Shown here: positions 9,379-17,757 of the stretch, piece after piece
Layout of the letters: the number at the start of each line of letters is the position of its first letter
How positions within the stretch are numbered: the first letter of the stretch is position 1
Source of the DNA: JAYRWN01 sp041917975
GTDB lineage: Bacteria > Bacteroidota > Bacteroidia > Chitinophagales > Saprospiraceae
Length of the DNA: 40,165 nt
Assembly: GCA_041917975.1 (NCBI GenBank)
Contig: JAYRWN010000086.1
Span: 1 to 40,165, forward strand
Direction: 5' to 3'
Program-made: the position numbers and the translations under genes
Notes under the pieces: generated by a model
What the model was told of the DNA's origin: nothing
Database searches by the model: none
What the model saw: the letters and a program-made list of their open reading frames with translations, nothing else

Positions 9379-10146
9379 ATGAAACCGATACTTTTTGCGC
9401 CATTCTTTATTATCCTATCCCAATTATCTGCACAGAACCCAAGCTCAGGAGTTATTGAATATGAAACCACTGTGCAATTTAAGCTTAATGTGCAGACTGA
9501 TGATGGTCCTCCTCCTCCCATGATGGAGCATATGCCTACTCAACGCAGCTTTAAACACCTCCTTTTCTTTTCCGCCAAGGAGAGTTATTATTTAAACGGG
9601 GAAGACGATGGCCAACCTACAGAAATAAACGGTAACCAAGGCGGAGCTGTTTTTAGTTTGAAAATGCCTATCCCAGAGGTAAAGATATATCGCAATCTAG
9701 AAACAGGAGTAGCAACTGAAAGCCGGGATTTTTTAGGCAAGTACTTTCTGATCAAGGGTACTCCCAAAGGACAAAACTGGAAGATGACTAAAGATATTAA
9801 AACCATAAATACTTTTGTTTGTCAAAAAGCAGTCTATGTTCAGGATTCTTTAAATACCATTGAGGCTTGGTTCTCCCCCCAAATTCCGGTAAGTGCCGGG
9901 CCTGAAAATTATGCTGGGCTTCCTGGCTTAATACTGGAAATGAATTTCAACGATGGGCGGCGTGTCATTAAAGCTTCCAAAATTGAATTAAAGTCCCTCC
10001 AAACTGGCGACATAATTATTCCCGATAAAGGTAAAGAAGTTACCTATGAAGAATTTGAAAAAATCAGAGATGAAAAAATGAAAGAGATGGGGGCACGGAA
10101 AGGATCAGGAGGTGAAATGAAAGTGATTATACGGACAGAAAATTAA
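9379..10146 (+). CDS. GLPGLI family protein
   Basis: A 255-residue exported protein of the GLPGLI family, named after its motif, here YAGLPGLILEMN near residue 180. A signal peptide is clear (MKPILFAPFFIILSQLSAQ). The ATG at 9379 is chosen over an in-frame TTG at 9370 because the signal peptide begins there and a -7 box sits just upstream. The biochemical function of the family is not established; members are commonly found next to outer-membrane beta-barrel genes, as here (55-base gap, same strand). The C-terminus is rich in Lys, Glu and Gly and looks flexible. It is divergent from the two-component pair. Confidence 0.85.
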   Translation: MKPILFAPFFIILSQLSAQNPSSGVIEYETTVQFKLNVQTDDGPPPPMMEHMPTQRSFKHLLFFSAKESYYLNGEDDGQPTEINGNQGGAVFSLKMPIPEVKIYRNLETGVATESRDFLGKYFLIKGTPKGQNWKMTKDIKTINTFVCQKAVYVQDSLNTIEAWFSPQIPVSAGPENYAGLPGLILEMNFNDGRRVIKASKIELKSLQTGDIIIPDKGKEVTYEEFEKIRDEKMKEMGARKGSGGEMKVIIRTEN

Positions 10147-10201
10147 GTATCCCTATACTAAGTAAGTTGCCAATTTTTTAACTCCTATAACATTCAAAAT
10201 C

Positions 10202-12967
10202 ATGGTTTTACGCTACCTGGTTTTATTTGCATTTATTTGCCCTGGTGGTGGGTTATTCCTTTTAGGCCAAACCTATATTCTGACAGGTTCAGTAAAAGAT
10301 ACATCTGATCAACCCTTGGCTGGTGCAACAGCAGTATTATTGCAAGAATCAGACTCAATTTTAGCCTATTACAATATCACTACCCCCGCTGGTGATTTTA
10401 AAATAAATCGCATAAAACCAGGTAAATATATTTTTCAGGTAAGTTATCTGGGTTATGCCCCTTATAACCTTAACCTGAATTTACAAGATTCTAAATTTGA
10501 ACTTGATTTGGGTATTATCAAAATTGAACCTGAATCGACAACTTTGAAGGAAGTGGTTGTTACCAGCGATCGCGTGCCCATCAGTATCAATAGGGATACT
10601 ATAGAATACCATGCTGATGCTTTTAAGACTCAAGAGAATTCGGCAGTTGAGGATCTGTTAAAGAAGCTCCCAGGTATGGAAGTGGATGAAGATGGTAATA
10701 TAAAAGCCAAGGGGAAAACTGTACAGAAAGTGCTCGTTGACGGTAAGGAGTTTTTTGGCGATGATCCTCAAATAGCTACAAAAAACCTTCCAGCAAAAGC
10801 TGTAAAAAAAGTACAGGTTTATGATAAAAAGTCGGATATGAGTGAGTTCACTGGTATTGATGATGGTGAACGAGAAACCACAGTTAATCTTGCACTTAAA
10901 GACTCGCATAAAAAGGGAAAATTTGGTAATGCAACTGTCGGTTTTGGAAATAAAGAGCGGTTTCAGTTGGGTACCAGCGTGAATACTTTTTCTGATAAAA
11001 CCAAATTATCATTTATAGGGGCTGGTAATAATATTAACCAACAGAACTTTACCATGAGGGACTACTTTAGCTTTATGGGTGGATTATCCGGCTTGTCAAG
11101 TGGTGGAGGGGGAAGAAGGATTGTTCTTTCAGTAGAGGGAACGGATGGAAGAAGCGAGATTGATTCAAGACGAGGGGTAAACCGCGTATGGTCAGCAGGA
11201 TTGAATTTAACCCATACCTTCAGCCCTAAAGTTAATATTACAAGCAGTATTTTTAGTAACTTCCTGAATAACTTTACGGAATCCAATCTATTTCGCCAAA
11301 ATATCTTAGACCCTACACGAGTGTATTTTACGGATGTCAATACTACTCAAAAAAATCATACGGACAATCTGCGTTGGAGTTCAGACCTGGTTTATAAGAT
11401 TGATTCCACCCAGGACCTGCGTTGGAGAAATAATCTTACTTACAGCAAAGGTAACTATCGGAATAAATCCCTGTCTGAGAACTTTTACAATGAGAACCAA
11501 ATAATTACCTCAGGTAATCGCATGAACGCGAGTATTGGCTCTGCTACCGGGTATAACTCAAGTCTGGTTTATCGGAAAAAACTACACCCCAATGGAACAG
11601 CTTTATCAGTTAATGCTTCGATTGGTTATAATCCGAGTGATTCTGAGGGAGATCTTACCGCAATAAATACTTTTTTGGAAGGTATTAATCCTGCCATAGA
11701 CAGCATATTACAAAATTACCAGCAAAGCAATTTAGGTATATTATACAACACGCGGGCATCTTTCATGGTCCCTTTGGATAAGAGATTCTCCCTAGAAACA
11801 CACGGAGAACTAAGAAATAATGATAGTGATTTGGAACGAAAAGTATATGATCTGATTTACAGTCCAACCATTGATGCCGATTTAAATGAGTTACTGAGCA
11901 GGTCATTTAATCAGAAACAAAATTATCAGACTGGTGGCTTAACAATGGGTTATAATCGAAAAAAATTGAATGTAAGTACCGGAGCAGATTTGCGCAGAAC
12001 TGCCTTATATGGCGACCTTAACCACATCGCTAAGCCTATCGAGCAATCATTCTTAAACATCCTTCCATTTATGAGGATGAGTTATGAATTCACAACCAGT
12101 CGCTCCCTCAATTTCGAATATAATACACGGGTTAACGAACCTTCTCTCCAGGAGTTACAACCTGTTATTGATAATTCCGATCCCCTAAATATCTACGCCG
12201 GTAACCCTGGACTAAAACCTGAGTACATCCATGAAGGTAACTTAAACTATAACTACTTCAATCAGTTTTCAAATATCAACTTTTTTGCGTTTATTAATGG
12301 GTCAATTGAACAGAATTCAATTGTAAATACACAAACGATCGATAGCTTGTTTAGAAAATTTTCCAGGCCTGTTAATACAGATGTATCCTTTAGATTGAAT
12401 GGGAATGTAAATTTTGGGTTTCCTGTGCGGTTCATACATAGCCGTGCCAACATGACTTTTCTGACTTCATTTAATAAGAGTGATGTCTATGTAAATGATA
12501 TATTAAATGAAGTAACTTCCGTGACGCATGGATTGCGCTTAAATATTACCGATCGTAATAACGAAACCTTTGAATACAGTTGGGGTGGAAACTTGAATTT
12601 AACGCAAGTAAACTACTCGTTCAATGAAGGCCTGAATAATAACTATTACAACTATAAACTATTTGCTAACGGTACACTTAATTTTTTTAAGTCCTGGGCC
12701 TTTAACCCTTCATTTTCTTATAACAAGTATGTTGGATTAAGTAACGGACTAAATACAACTTTTCCCTTGTTAAACATCAGACTATCCAAATATTTTAGTA
12801 ATCGCAGATATGAACTGCGACTAAGTGTTCAGGACCTGTTAAATCGCAAGACCGGGATAAATCAACTTACCAGTTTAAACTATATTGATTACGAACAAAC
12901 CAATGTTCTAGGGCGTTATGGTCTTTTAAGTTTTATATATGCGATTAGGAAGTTTGGTAGAAAATAA
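10202..12967 (+). CDS. Outer-membrane beta-barrel protein with carboxypeptidase-regulatory-like domain
   Basis: A 921-residue outer-membrane protein of the TonB-receptor-like OMP_b-brl_3 type. After a signal peptide (1-22), residues 25-110 form a CarboxypepD_reg-like domain (LTGSVKDTSDQPLAGATAVL), followed by a plug-like segment (EDLLKKLPGMEVDEDGN, VLVDGKEFFGDDPQ) and a long barrel with alternating aromatic/polar strands to the C-terminus. No SusD gene follows, and no TonB box was identified, so nutrient import cannot be asserted. Paired with the GLPGLI gene upstream, with which it probably forms an operon ended by the strong terminator at 13006. A transport or envelope-assembly role is inferred. 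Confidence 0.85.
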   Translation: MVLRYLVLFAFICPGGGLFLLGQTYILTGSVKDTSDQPLAGATAVLLQESDSILAYYNITTPAGDFKINRIKPGKYIFQVSYLGYAPYNLNLNLQDSKFELDLGIIKIEPESTTLKEVVVTSDRVPISINRDTIEYHADAFKTQENSAVEDLLKKLPGMEVDEDGNIKAKGKTVQKVLVDGKEFFGDDPQIATKNLPAKAVKKVQVYDKKSDMSEFTGIDDGERETTVNLALKDSHKKGKFGNATVGFGNKERFQLGTSVNTFSDKTKLSFIGAGNNINQQNFTMRDYFSFMGGLSGLSSGGGGRRIVLSVEGTDGRSEIDSRRGVNRVWSAGLNLTHTFSPKVNITSSIFSNFLNNFTESNLFRQNILDPTRVYFTDVNTTQKNHTDNLRWSSDLVYKIDSTQDLRWRNNLTYSKGNYRNKSLSENFYNENQIITSGNRMNASIGSATGYNSSLVYRKKLHPNGTALSVNASIGYNPSDSEGDLTAINTFLEGINPAIDSILQNYQQSNLGILYNTRASFMVPLDKRFSLETHGELRNNDSDLERKVYDLIYSPTIDADLNELLSRSFNQKQNYQTGGLTMGYNRKKLNVSTGADLRRTALYGDLNHIAKPIEQSFLNILPFMRMSYEFTTSRSLNFEYNTRVNEPSLQELQPVIDNSDPLNIYAGNPGLKPEYIHEGNLNYNYFNQFSNINFFAFINGSIEQNSIVNTQTIDSLFRKFSRPVNTDVSFRLNGNVNFGFPVRFIHSRANMTFLTSFNKSDVYVNDILNEVTSVTHGLRLNITDRNNETFEYSWGGNLNLTQVNYSFNEGLNNNYYNYKLFANGTLNFFKSWAFNPSFSYNKYVGLSNGLNTTFPLLNIRLSKYFSNRRYELRLSVQDLLNRKTGINQLTSLNYIDYEQTNVLGRYGLLSFIYAIRKFGRK

Positions 12968-13005
12968 GTAATTTTGAACAGAGTAGTTTTTTCGTATAGT
13001 CAACT

Positions 13006-13036
13006 AGGGGTTGTCGTTTGTGACAACCCTTTTTTA
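13006..13036 (+). terminator. Rho-independent terminator after the beta-barrel gene
   Basis: Perfect eight-pair stem GGGTTGTC (13008-13015) / GACAACCC (13022-13029), loop of six, extended by G-T and A-T pairs and followed by a run of six T. It ends the GLPGLI/beta-barrel transcript about 40 bases after the stop codon. Confidence 0.85.
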
Positions 13037-13131
13037 TTAAAGGCTTAATGCCAATATGATATATATTGAATAATTGAATATATATAAATATTTTGCTTTT
13101 GGCCTTAATTTTATCTTATGCCAATAGTCAT

Positions 13132-13139
13132 TACATTTG
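13132..13139 (+). promoter_or_regulatory. -7 box TACATTTG for the ABC-F gene
   Basis: Exact TAnnTTTG match 20 bases before the ATG at 13160. A -33 TTG at the usual distance is not seen. It lies downstream of the terminator at 13006, consistent with a new transcript starting here. Confidence 0.5.
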
Positions 13140-13159
13140 CCCCCAGTTAATCATGGATT

Positions 13160-15043
13160 ATGTCAATTAGGCTATATGATGCAGGGTATCGGATTGGCGA
13201 TAGATTACTTTTTAGTGGAGCCAACCTAACCATATCTTCCAATGATAAAATTGGATTATTGGGGCGTAACGGGACTGGAAAGAGTACCCTATTGAAGATG
13301 ATCAATCGGGAGTTGAAAGATCATGAAGGTAAAATCGACTATCAAGAGGGTACCGTAGGCTATCTTGAACAAACTCTGCATGCCAACCCTGACCAAATAG
13401 TCATCTACGAATGCTTGGATGCCTTCTTTAACTTGCATCAGCTAAAATTAGAAATACAAGAGCATGAAAATCACCTAATTTCAGGACAAGGCGACCCTAT
13501 TTTGGTTAGCCAGAATTTATATAATTTACAGGAAAAATGGCTAACGCTGGAAGGCGATAAAGTTGAGGCCGAAGCAAGTAAAATTTTACAGGGGTTGGGT
13601 TTTAAACAAACCGATTTGTTTAGAGCTGTTAAAGAATTTAGTGGAGGATGGCAAATGAGGATTGAACTAGCTAAGATTTTACTAAAAAAACCTGAATTTT
13701 TATTATTGGATGAACCTACAAATCATTTAGATATAGATGCAATCATCTGGCTGGAAAAGTATCTATCGACTTATCCCGGCGGATTAGTTTTGATATCTCA
13801 CGATCGAGTATTTGTAAAGAAAATTGTAAACCGCATTTGGGAAATTGAACATCAGCGGATTACTGACTACAAATTTCCTTATGACCGCTATTTAATTGAA
13901 AAAGCCGATCGGGAAAAAAGATTGCTTGCAGCCTATGAGAATCAAGAACGGCTTATTGCTGAAAAGGAGAGGACTATAGAGCGGTTTAGAGCCAAAGCTT
14001 CTAAAGCTAGGATGGCCCAGTCCATGGAAAAAATGTTGCTGAGAATCGATCGGATAGAGTTGGATAATGATCATTATCAGGAGATGCGTTTAAGCTTTGA
14101 TCCTGTACCAAGAACCGGGAAAGTTGTTCTGACTCTGGATAATTTATCTAAAGTGTATGGACACCATTGTGTCATTGAGCAAGCTAATCAACAAATACTA
14201 CAGGGGGACCGCATTGCCATTGTAGGACAAAACGGGCAGGGAAAGTCTACCTTGGTAAAACTGTTAATAGGGGTTATTGAAGCTACTAGTGGACACATTG
14301 AAATTGGCTATAATGTTTTGGCCGGATATTATGCCCAAGATCAGGCGGCACATCTGGATCCCCATATAACTGTCCTGGAGACGATTGAGAAAGCTGCTCC
14401 TCCAGAAAAGAGGACCCAATTAAGGCATATTTTAGGGGCCTTTCTATTTTCCTCAAAAGCGGTTGACAAACAAGTCAGTGTGCTATCGGGTGGAGAAAGG
14501 GCCAGGCTAGCCTTGGCCTGCCTGATAACCAAACCGGTGAATTTTTTAGTCCTGGATGAGCCAACCAATCATTTGGATATTGAGTCAAAGGAGGTTTTAA
14601 AACAGGCATTGATTACTTTTGAAGGGTGCTTGTTGGTAGTTTCCCACGATAGAGATTTTTTAGAAGGAATGACTAATAAGACCTGGGAGATTAAGGATAG
14701 CAAGATTGTTGAATATTTGGGTGATATTAATTATTTCTTAGAGAAAAAGGAAGCTGCTGATATTCGGCAATTTACTCAGAGCGATGTAAAGAATACTAAC
14801 AAGTACAAAGAACCCCAATCACATGAAGAAAGAAAAAGGATATTGCGCCAAATCCAAAACTTGGAACGGAAAATTGAACAATTGGAACAAGAAATAAGTC
14901 AAAGGGAGAAAGTCATGATGGACCCGGACTTTTTTAAGCAAGCCAATGCTGCTTCTTATGCCCAAGCTTACCAAAAGTTGAAAACGGAAGTTGAAGAATT
15001 AGTTGAGCAATGGGAACACGCATCTCAAGGGATAAGTCAATAA
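13160..15043 (+). CDS. ABC-F family ATP-binding protein
   Basis: A 627-residue soluble protein with two ABC ATPase domains and no membrane helices. Walker A: GRNGTGKS at 35-42 and GQNGQGKS at 356-363. Signatures: FSGGWQMR (from 160) and LSGGERAR (from 442). Walker B: LLLDEPTNHLDID and LVLDEPTNHLDIE, with catalytic Glu185 and Glu467. A charged inter-domain linker (about 250-300) and a C-terminal coiled coil (about 555-625) are typical of ribosome-associated ABC-F proteins such as the Uup/YdiF type. The likely role is relief of stalled translation or ribosome assembly; antibiotic resistance cannot be inferred. It is followed after 26 bases by the MoaD-like gene and may head that operon. Confidence 0.92.
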   Translation: MSIRLYDAGYRIGDRLLFSGANLTISSNDKIGLLGRNGTGKSTLLKMINRELKDHEGKIDYQEGTVGYLEQTLHANPDQIVIYECLDAFFNLHQLKLEIQEHENHLISGQGDPILVSQNLYNLQEKWLTLEGDKVEAEASKILQGLGFKQTDLFRAVKEFSGGWQMRIELAKILLKKPEFLLLDEPTNHLDIDAIIWLEKYLSTYPGGLVLISHDRVFVKKIVNRIWEIEHQRITDYKFPYDRYLIEKADREKRLLAAYENQERLIAEKERTIERFRAKASKARMAQSMEKMLLRIDRIELDNDHYQEMRLSFDPVPRTGKVVLTLDNLSKVYGHHCVIEQANQQILQGDRIAIVGQNGQGKSTLVKLLIGVIEATSGHIEIGYNVLAGYYAQDQAAHLDPHITVLETIEKAAPPEKRTQLRHILGAFLFSSKAVDKQVSVLSGGERARLALACLITKPVNFLVLDEPTNHLDIESKEVLKQALITFEGCLLVVSHDRDFLEGMTNKTWEIKDSKIVEYLGDINYFLEKKEAADIRQFTQSDVKNTNKYKEPQSHEERKRILRQIQNLERKIEQLEQEISQREKVMMDPDFFKQANAASYAQAYQKLKTEVEELVEQWEHASQGISQ

Positions 15044-15069
15044 AACATTAATCTAAGAATCCTGTAATT

Positions 15070-15345
15070 ATGGCTATTCTTAAGTTTACACCTGCTTTAG
15101 CCCGATTTTTTCCAAGTTTGGATTCACCAATTGATCTAGAAGGGCAGTCGGTAAAGGAAATCATGGTAAATTTAGAAAAAATGTATCCAGGGTTAAGAGG
15201 CTATATTTTGGATGATCAGCATAGGCTAAGGCCACATGTTAATATTTTCATTAATGGTGTATTAATTAAGGATGTACTGAGGCTAAGTGATGGGGTAGGA
15301 GAGAGGGATGAAATATTTATTATTCAAGCACTATCAGGGGGATGA
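15070..15345 (+). CDS. MoaD/ThiS family sulfur-carrier-like protein
   Basis: A 91-residue ubiquitin-fold protein ending in ALSGG, the C-terminal diglycine that is adenylated and thiocarboxylated in MoaD/ThiS carriers. The pattern LARFFPSLDSPIDLEGQSVKEIMVNLEKMYPGLRGYIL and FINGVLIKD ... EIFIIQALSGG fits the family throughout. The stop overlaps the start of the next gene (ATGA at 15342-15345). No molybdopterin, thiamin or MoeB/ThiF-type activating gene is in the window, so the pathway served is not known. The tight coupling to a BNR-propeller protein suggests a specialised role rather than molybdenum cofactor synthesis. Confidence 0.85.
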   Translation: MAILKFTPALARFFPSLDSPIDLEGQSVKEIMVNLEKMYPGLRGYILDDQHRLRPHVNIFINGVLIKDVLRLSDGVGERDEIFIIQALSGG

Positions 15346-16406
15346 AACAATTATTAATTGGTAGTCGCAAGGGGTTGATAATTTTTCAACGGTCGCAAGG
15401 GCGGTGGAACCCTGTACGAGATGTTTTCCTTGGGCAGACTGTGTCCATGGTTTATGTTAACCCTATTGACGGAGGATGGTGGGTAAGTCTGGATCATGGC
15501 CATTGGGGTACAAAACTCCATAAATCCATGGATGAAGGGCATACTTGGGAAGAACAACCTGCGCCGAATTATCCTGAGGGAGAAGAAATTAAACCAGGGG
15601 TTTCAGCCAGTTTGCGCTATATTTGGTCCATATCTACGAATAAAGCCGGAAAATTATATTTGGGAACAGAACCTGGCGGTCTTTTTGTTGAATCTACCGA
15701 TAATGGTTTTTTACTAAATTCAGCTTTGTGGAAACATCCCAGCAGGCCTGAATTTTGGTTCGGTGCCGGACGCGATTACCCAGGCATCCATTCTATAATT
15801 TTTCACCCTCAGGATGATCGCCATATTTATGTAGGCGTAAGTGTGGCTGGCGTTTTTGAATCAAAAGATGGCGGTGACTCGTGGCAGCCGATCAATAATG
15901 GTCTAAATGCAGAGTACTTGCCTAACCCAAATGTTGAGGTAGGACATGACCCTCACCTATTGGTAATGTGTCAAAAACATCCAGAGGTTTTATGGCAACA
16001 AAATCATGTGAGCATATACCGCTCTACCAATGGAGGAGCTCAATGGGATGATGTAGGTGAGACAAATGGTCCTGCAAAATTTGGATTTGCGATAGCTGCC
16101 GATTGCCAGGACCCGCTAACCGCTTGGGTTGTTCCTGCGCTTAAAGATGAGTGTCGTGTGCCGGTAGACCGGGCTTTATGTGTGTGCAGGACTAATGATG
16201 GCGGCAAAACCTGGACGGCCTTTCGTAAAGGTCTTCCCCAAGAATATTGTTATGATCTGGTTTATCGTCATAGCCTAGTTCAAAATGGGGAAGAACTTGC
16301 TTTCGGGTCAACCTCTGGTAATTTATTCTATTCGGGGGATGGCGGAGAGTCCTGGGAGGTCATCGCACAACATCTTCCTTTGATTTATTGCCTGCAATTC
16401 CTCTGA
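15342..16406 (+). CDS. BNR/sialidase-like beta-propeller protein
   Basis: A 354-residue protein built of BNR/Asp-box repeats: SMDEGHTWEEQ, STDNG, SKDGGDSWQPI, STNGGAQWDDV, TNDGGKTWTAF and SGDGGESWEVI, indicating a six- or seven-bladed propeller. There is no signal peptide, so it is expected in the cytoplasm, unlike true secreted sialidases; the arginine triad of sialidases is not recognisable. It is translationally coupled to the MoaD-like gene (four-base overlap). Databases would probably label it 'exo-alpha-sialidase' from the repeats alone, which I consider unsafe. Function unknown; interaction with the MoaD-like carrier is an inference from coupling. Confidence 0.8.
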   Translation: MKQLLIGSRKGLIIFQRSQGRWNPVRDVFLGQTVSMVYVNPIDGGWWVSLDHGHWGTKLHKSMDEGHTWEEQPAPNYPEGEEIKPGVSASLRYIWSISTNKAGKLYLGTEPGGLFVESTDNGFLLNSALWKHPSRPEFWFGAGRDYPGIHSIIFHPQDDRHIYVGVSVAGVFESKDGGDSWQPINNGLNAEYLPNPNVEVGHDPHLLVMCQKHPEVLWQQNHVSIYRSTNGGAQWDDVGETNGPAKFGFAIAADCQDPLTAWVVPALKDECRVPVDRALCVCRTNDGGKTWTAFRKGLPQEYCYDLVYRHSLVQNGEELAFGSTSGNLFYSGDGGESWEVIAQHLPLIYCLQFL

Positions 16407-16454
16407 TTTACTTTATTTTAACAAATTAAGAGAGTGCTTTTATAGATTGTGCAC

Positions 16455-16462
16455 TATTTTTG
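16455..16462 (+). promoter_or_regulatory. -7 box TATTTTTG for the TolB-like gene
   Basis: Exact TAnnTTTG match, 20 bases before the ATG at 16483. The -33 region is weak. Confidence 0.45.
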
Positions 16463-16482
16463 CCGCCTAACTCAATTTTGTT

Positions 16483-17577
16483 ATGCGAATTTTATTTGTT
16501 TTTAATCTCCTTTTGACTTTTATTATTTTTAGTTGCACTTCCCAAATTATAGGGACTGTGACCAAACCTGATGCACAATTATTACATGCAGATGAAACCA
16601 AACATTTTAAAAACATAAGACAGTTGACTTTTGGTGGCGATAATGCGGAAGCTTATTGGAGCTTTGATGACAAGAAATTGGTTTTCCAGGCCACGAATAA
16701 ACAGTGGAATGCCGAATGCGATCAAATATTTATCCGCGAGATCAACAAACCCTATACAATTAATGATAAAGCCACGATGGTGAGCACGGGTCAAGGCCGT
16801 ACAACTTGTTCATATTTTTTGCCCGGAAATAAAACAATACTTTATGCTTCCACTCATAGAGCAAATTCAGCTTGCCCGGCACCGCCTGCACGACGCGCCG
16901 ATGGAAAATATGTCTGGGCTATCTACCCTGAGTTTGATATTTACACTGCAGATATAAGTGGTAAACTAATCAAACAATTGACCAATACCCCTGGATACGA
17001 TGCTGAAGCCACTGTGTCACCACGCGGCGATAGAGTAGTTTTTACTTCCCTGCGTAACGGTGACCTTGATCTATACACTATGAATATTGATGGCTCAGAT
17101 GTAAAGCAGATAACTCACGAATTAGGTTATGATGGAGGTGCTTTTTTTTCACCTGACGGAAAGGAATTGATTTTTAGAGCATCAAGACCTAAAACTGCGG
17201 AGGAAGTTGCTACCTACCAAGAATTGTTGAGGGAAGGATTAGTTATGCCTACTCAAATGGAGCTGTTTATATGCAATGCCGATGGCACCAATCTGAGACA
17301 GATTACTAAACTTGGTGGTGCTAATTGGTGCCCTTTTTTCCATCCTTCCGGAAAGAAAGTCGTTTTTGCATCGAATCACCTTTCTAAGCGAGGATTTCCT
17401 TTTAACTTGTTTATGATTAATACGGATGGGACCGGGTTGGAAAGGCTCACTCATGATGGCACTTTTGATGCATTTCCGGTTTTTTCTAATAATGGTAAGT
17501 ATTTGGTTTTTTCGTCTAACCGCAATAATGGAGGTACTCGAGATACTAACTTGTTTTTAGCAGAATGGCAGGATTAA
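16483..17577 (+). CDS. TolB-like PD40 beta-propeller lipoprotein
   Basis: A 364-residue exported lipoprotein. The N-terminus is a lipoprotein signal with Cys18 after IIFS. The body carries WD40-like PD40 repeats, each with the VFxS/S-type core: FDDKKLVFQATN, SPRGDRVVFTS, SPDGKELIFRAS, HPSGKKVVFASN and SNNGKYLVFSSN. This is the TolB-propeller architecture but without the TolB N-terminal domain, and no tol/pal genes are nearby, so it is not TolB itself. A conserved-looking CPAPPARRADG stretch lies near residue 130. It is expected in the periplasm or outer membrane. Its end overlaps the start of a 44-residue membrane protein gene by 13 bases. Confidence 0.85.
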   Translation: MRILFVFNLLLTFIIFSCTSQIIGTVTKPDAQLLHADETKHFKNIRQLTFGGDNAEAYWSFDDKKLVFQATNKQWNAECDQIFIREINKPYTINDKATMVSTGQGRTTCSYFLPGNKTILYASTHRANSACPAPPARRADGKYVWAIYPEFDIYTADISGKLIKQLTNTPGYDAEATVSPRGDRVVFTSLRNGDLDLYTMNIDGSDVKQITHELGYDGGAFFSPDGKELIFRASRPKTAEEVATYQELLREGLVMPTQMELFICNADGTNLRQITKLGGANWCPFFHPSGKKVVFASNHLSKRGFPFNLFMINTDGTGLERLTHDGTFDAFPVFSNNGKYLVFSSNRNNGGTRDTNLFLAEWQD

Positions 17578-17699
17578 ATTCACCTTCCAAGAAAACCTGG
17601 CTAAAGCGATTGGGGTTAGCTGGTTTTCTATTTTTTTTGATCAAAGGTTTAATTTGGCTATTTGTTTTTTTTGGTGCAGCAAAGATATTTGGTTGTTAA
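17565..17699 (+). CDS. Small single-helix membrane protein (44 residues)
   Basis: A short gene starting with ATG at 17565 inside the last codons of the TolB-like gene (13-base overlap, +1 frame) and ending with TAA at 17697-17699. The product begins MAGLNSPSKKTWLKRLGLAG, positive-charged, then a hydrophobic helix at about 17-42 with one central lysine (Lys27) and ends in Gly-Cys. The layout of basic N-terminus, one membrane helix and a terminal cysteine looks like a real small inner-membrane protein, and I have a recollection of similar short proteins in other Bacteroidota, which should be verified by search. The overlap implies translational coupling. Function unknown. Confidence 0.65.
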   Translation: MAGLNSPSKKTWLKRLGLAGFLFFLIKGLIWLFVFFGAAKIFGC

Positions 17700-17731
17700 T
17701 TAGCAAGTTATGTTTAAATATTATTAGTTTA

Positions 17732-17757
17732 GGTCTTTCTTTTAAGAATGAAAGACC
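17732..17757. promoter_or_regulatory. Palindrome abutting the start codon of the HTH regulator
   Basis: Perfect eight-base arms GGTCTTTC (17732-17739) and GAAAGACC (17750-17757) end exactly one base before the ATG at 17758. A nested palindrome TTCTT-TT-AAGAA lies inside (17737-17748). No T-run follows, which argues against a terminator. It could be an operator for the regulator or a leader hairpin masking the start. Confidence 0.45.

Noticed and set aside
13041..13095. AT-rich stretch with repeated TTGAATA before the ABC-F gene
   Set aside because: Only two short copies; no array, origin boxes or RNA gene could be recognised.
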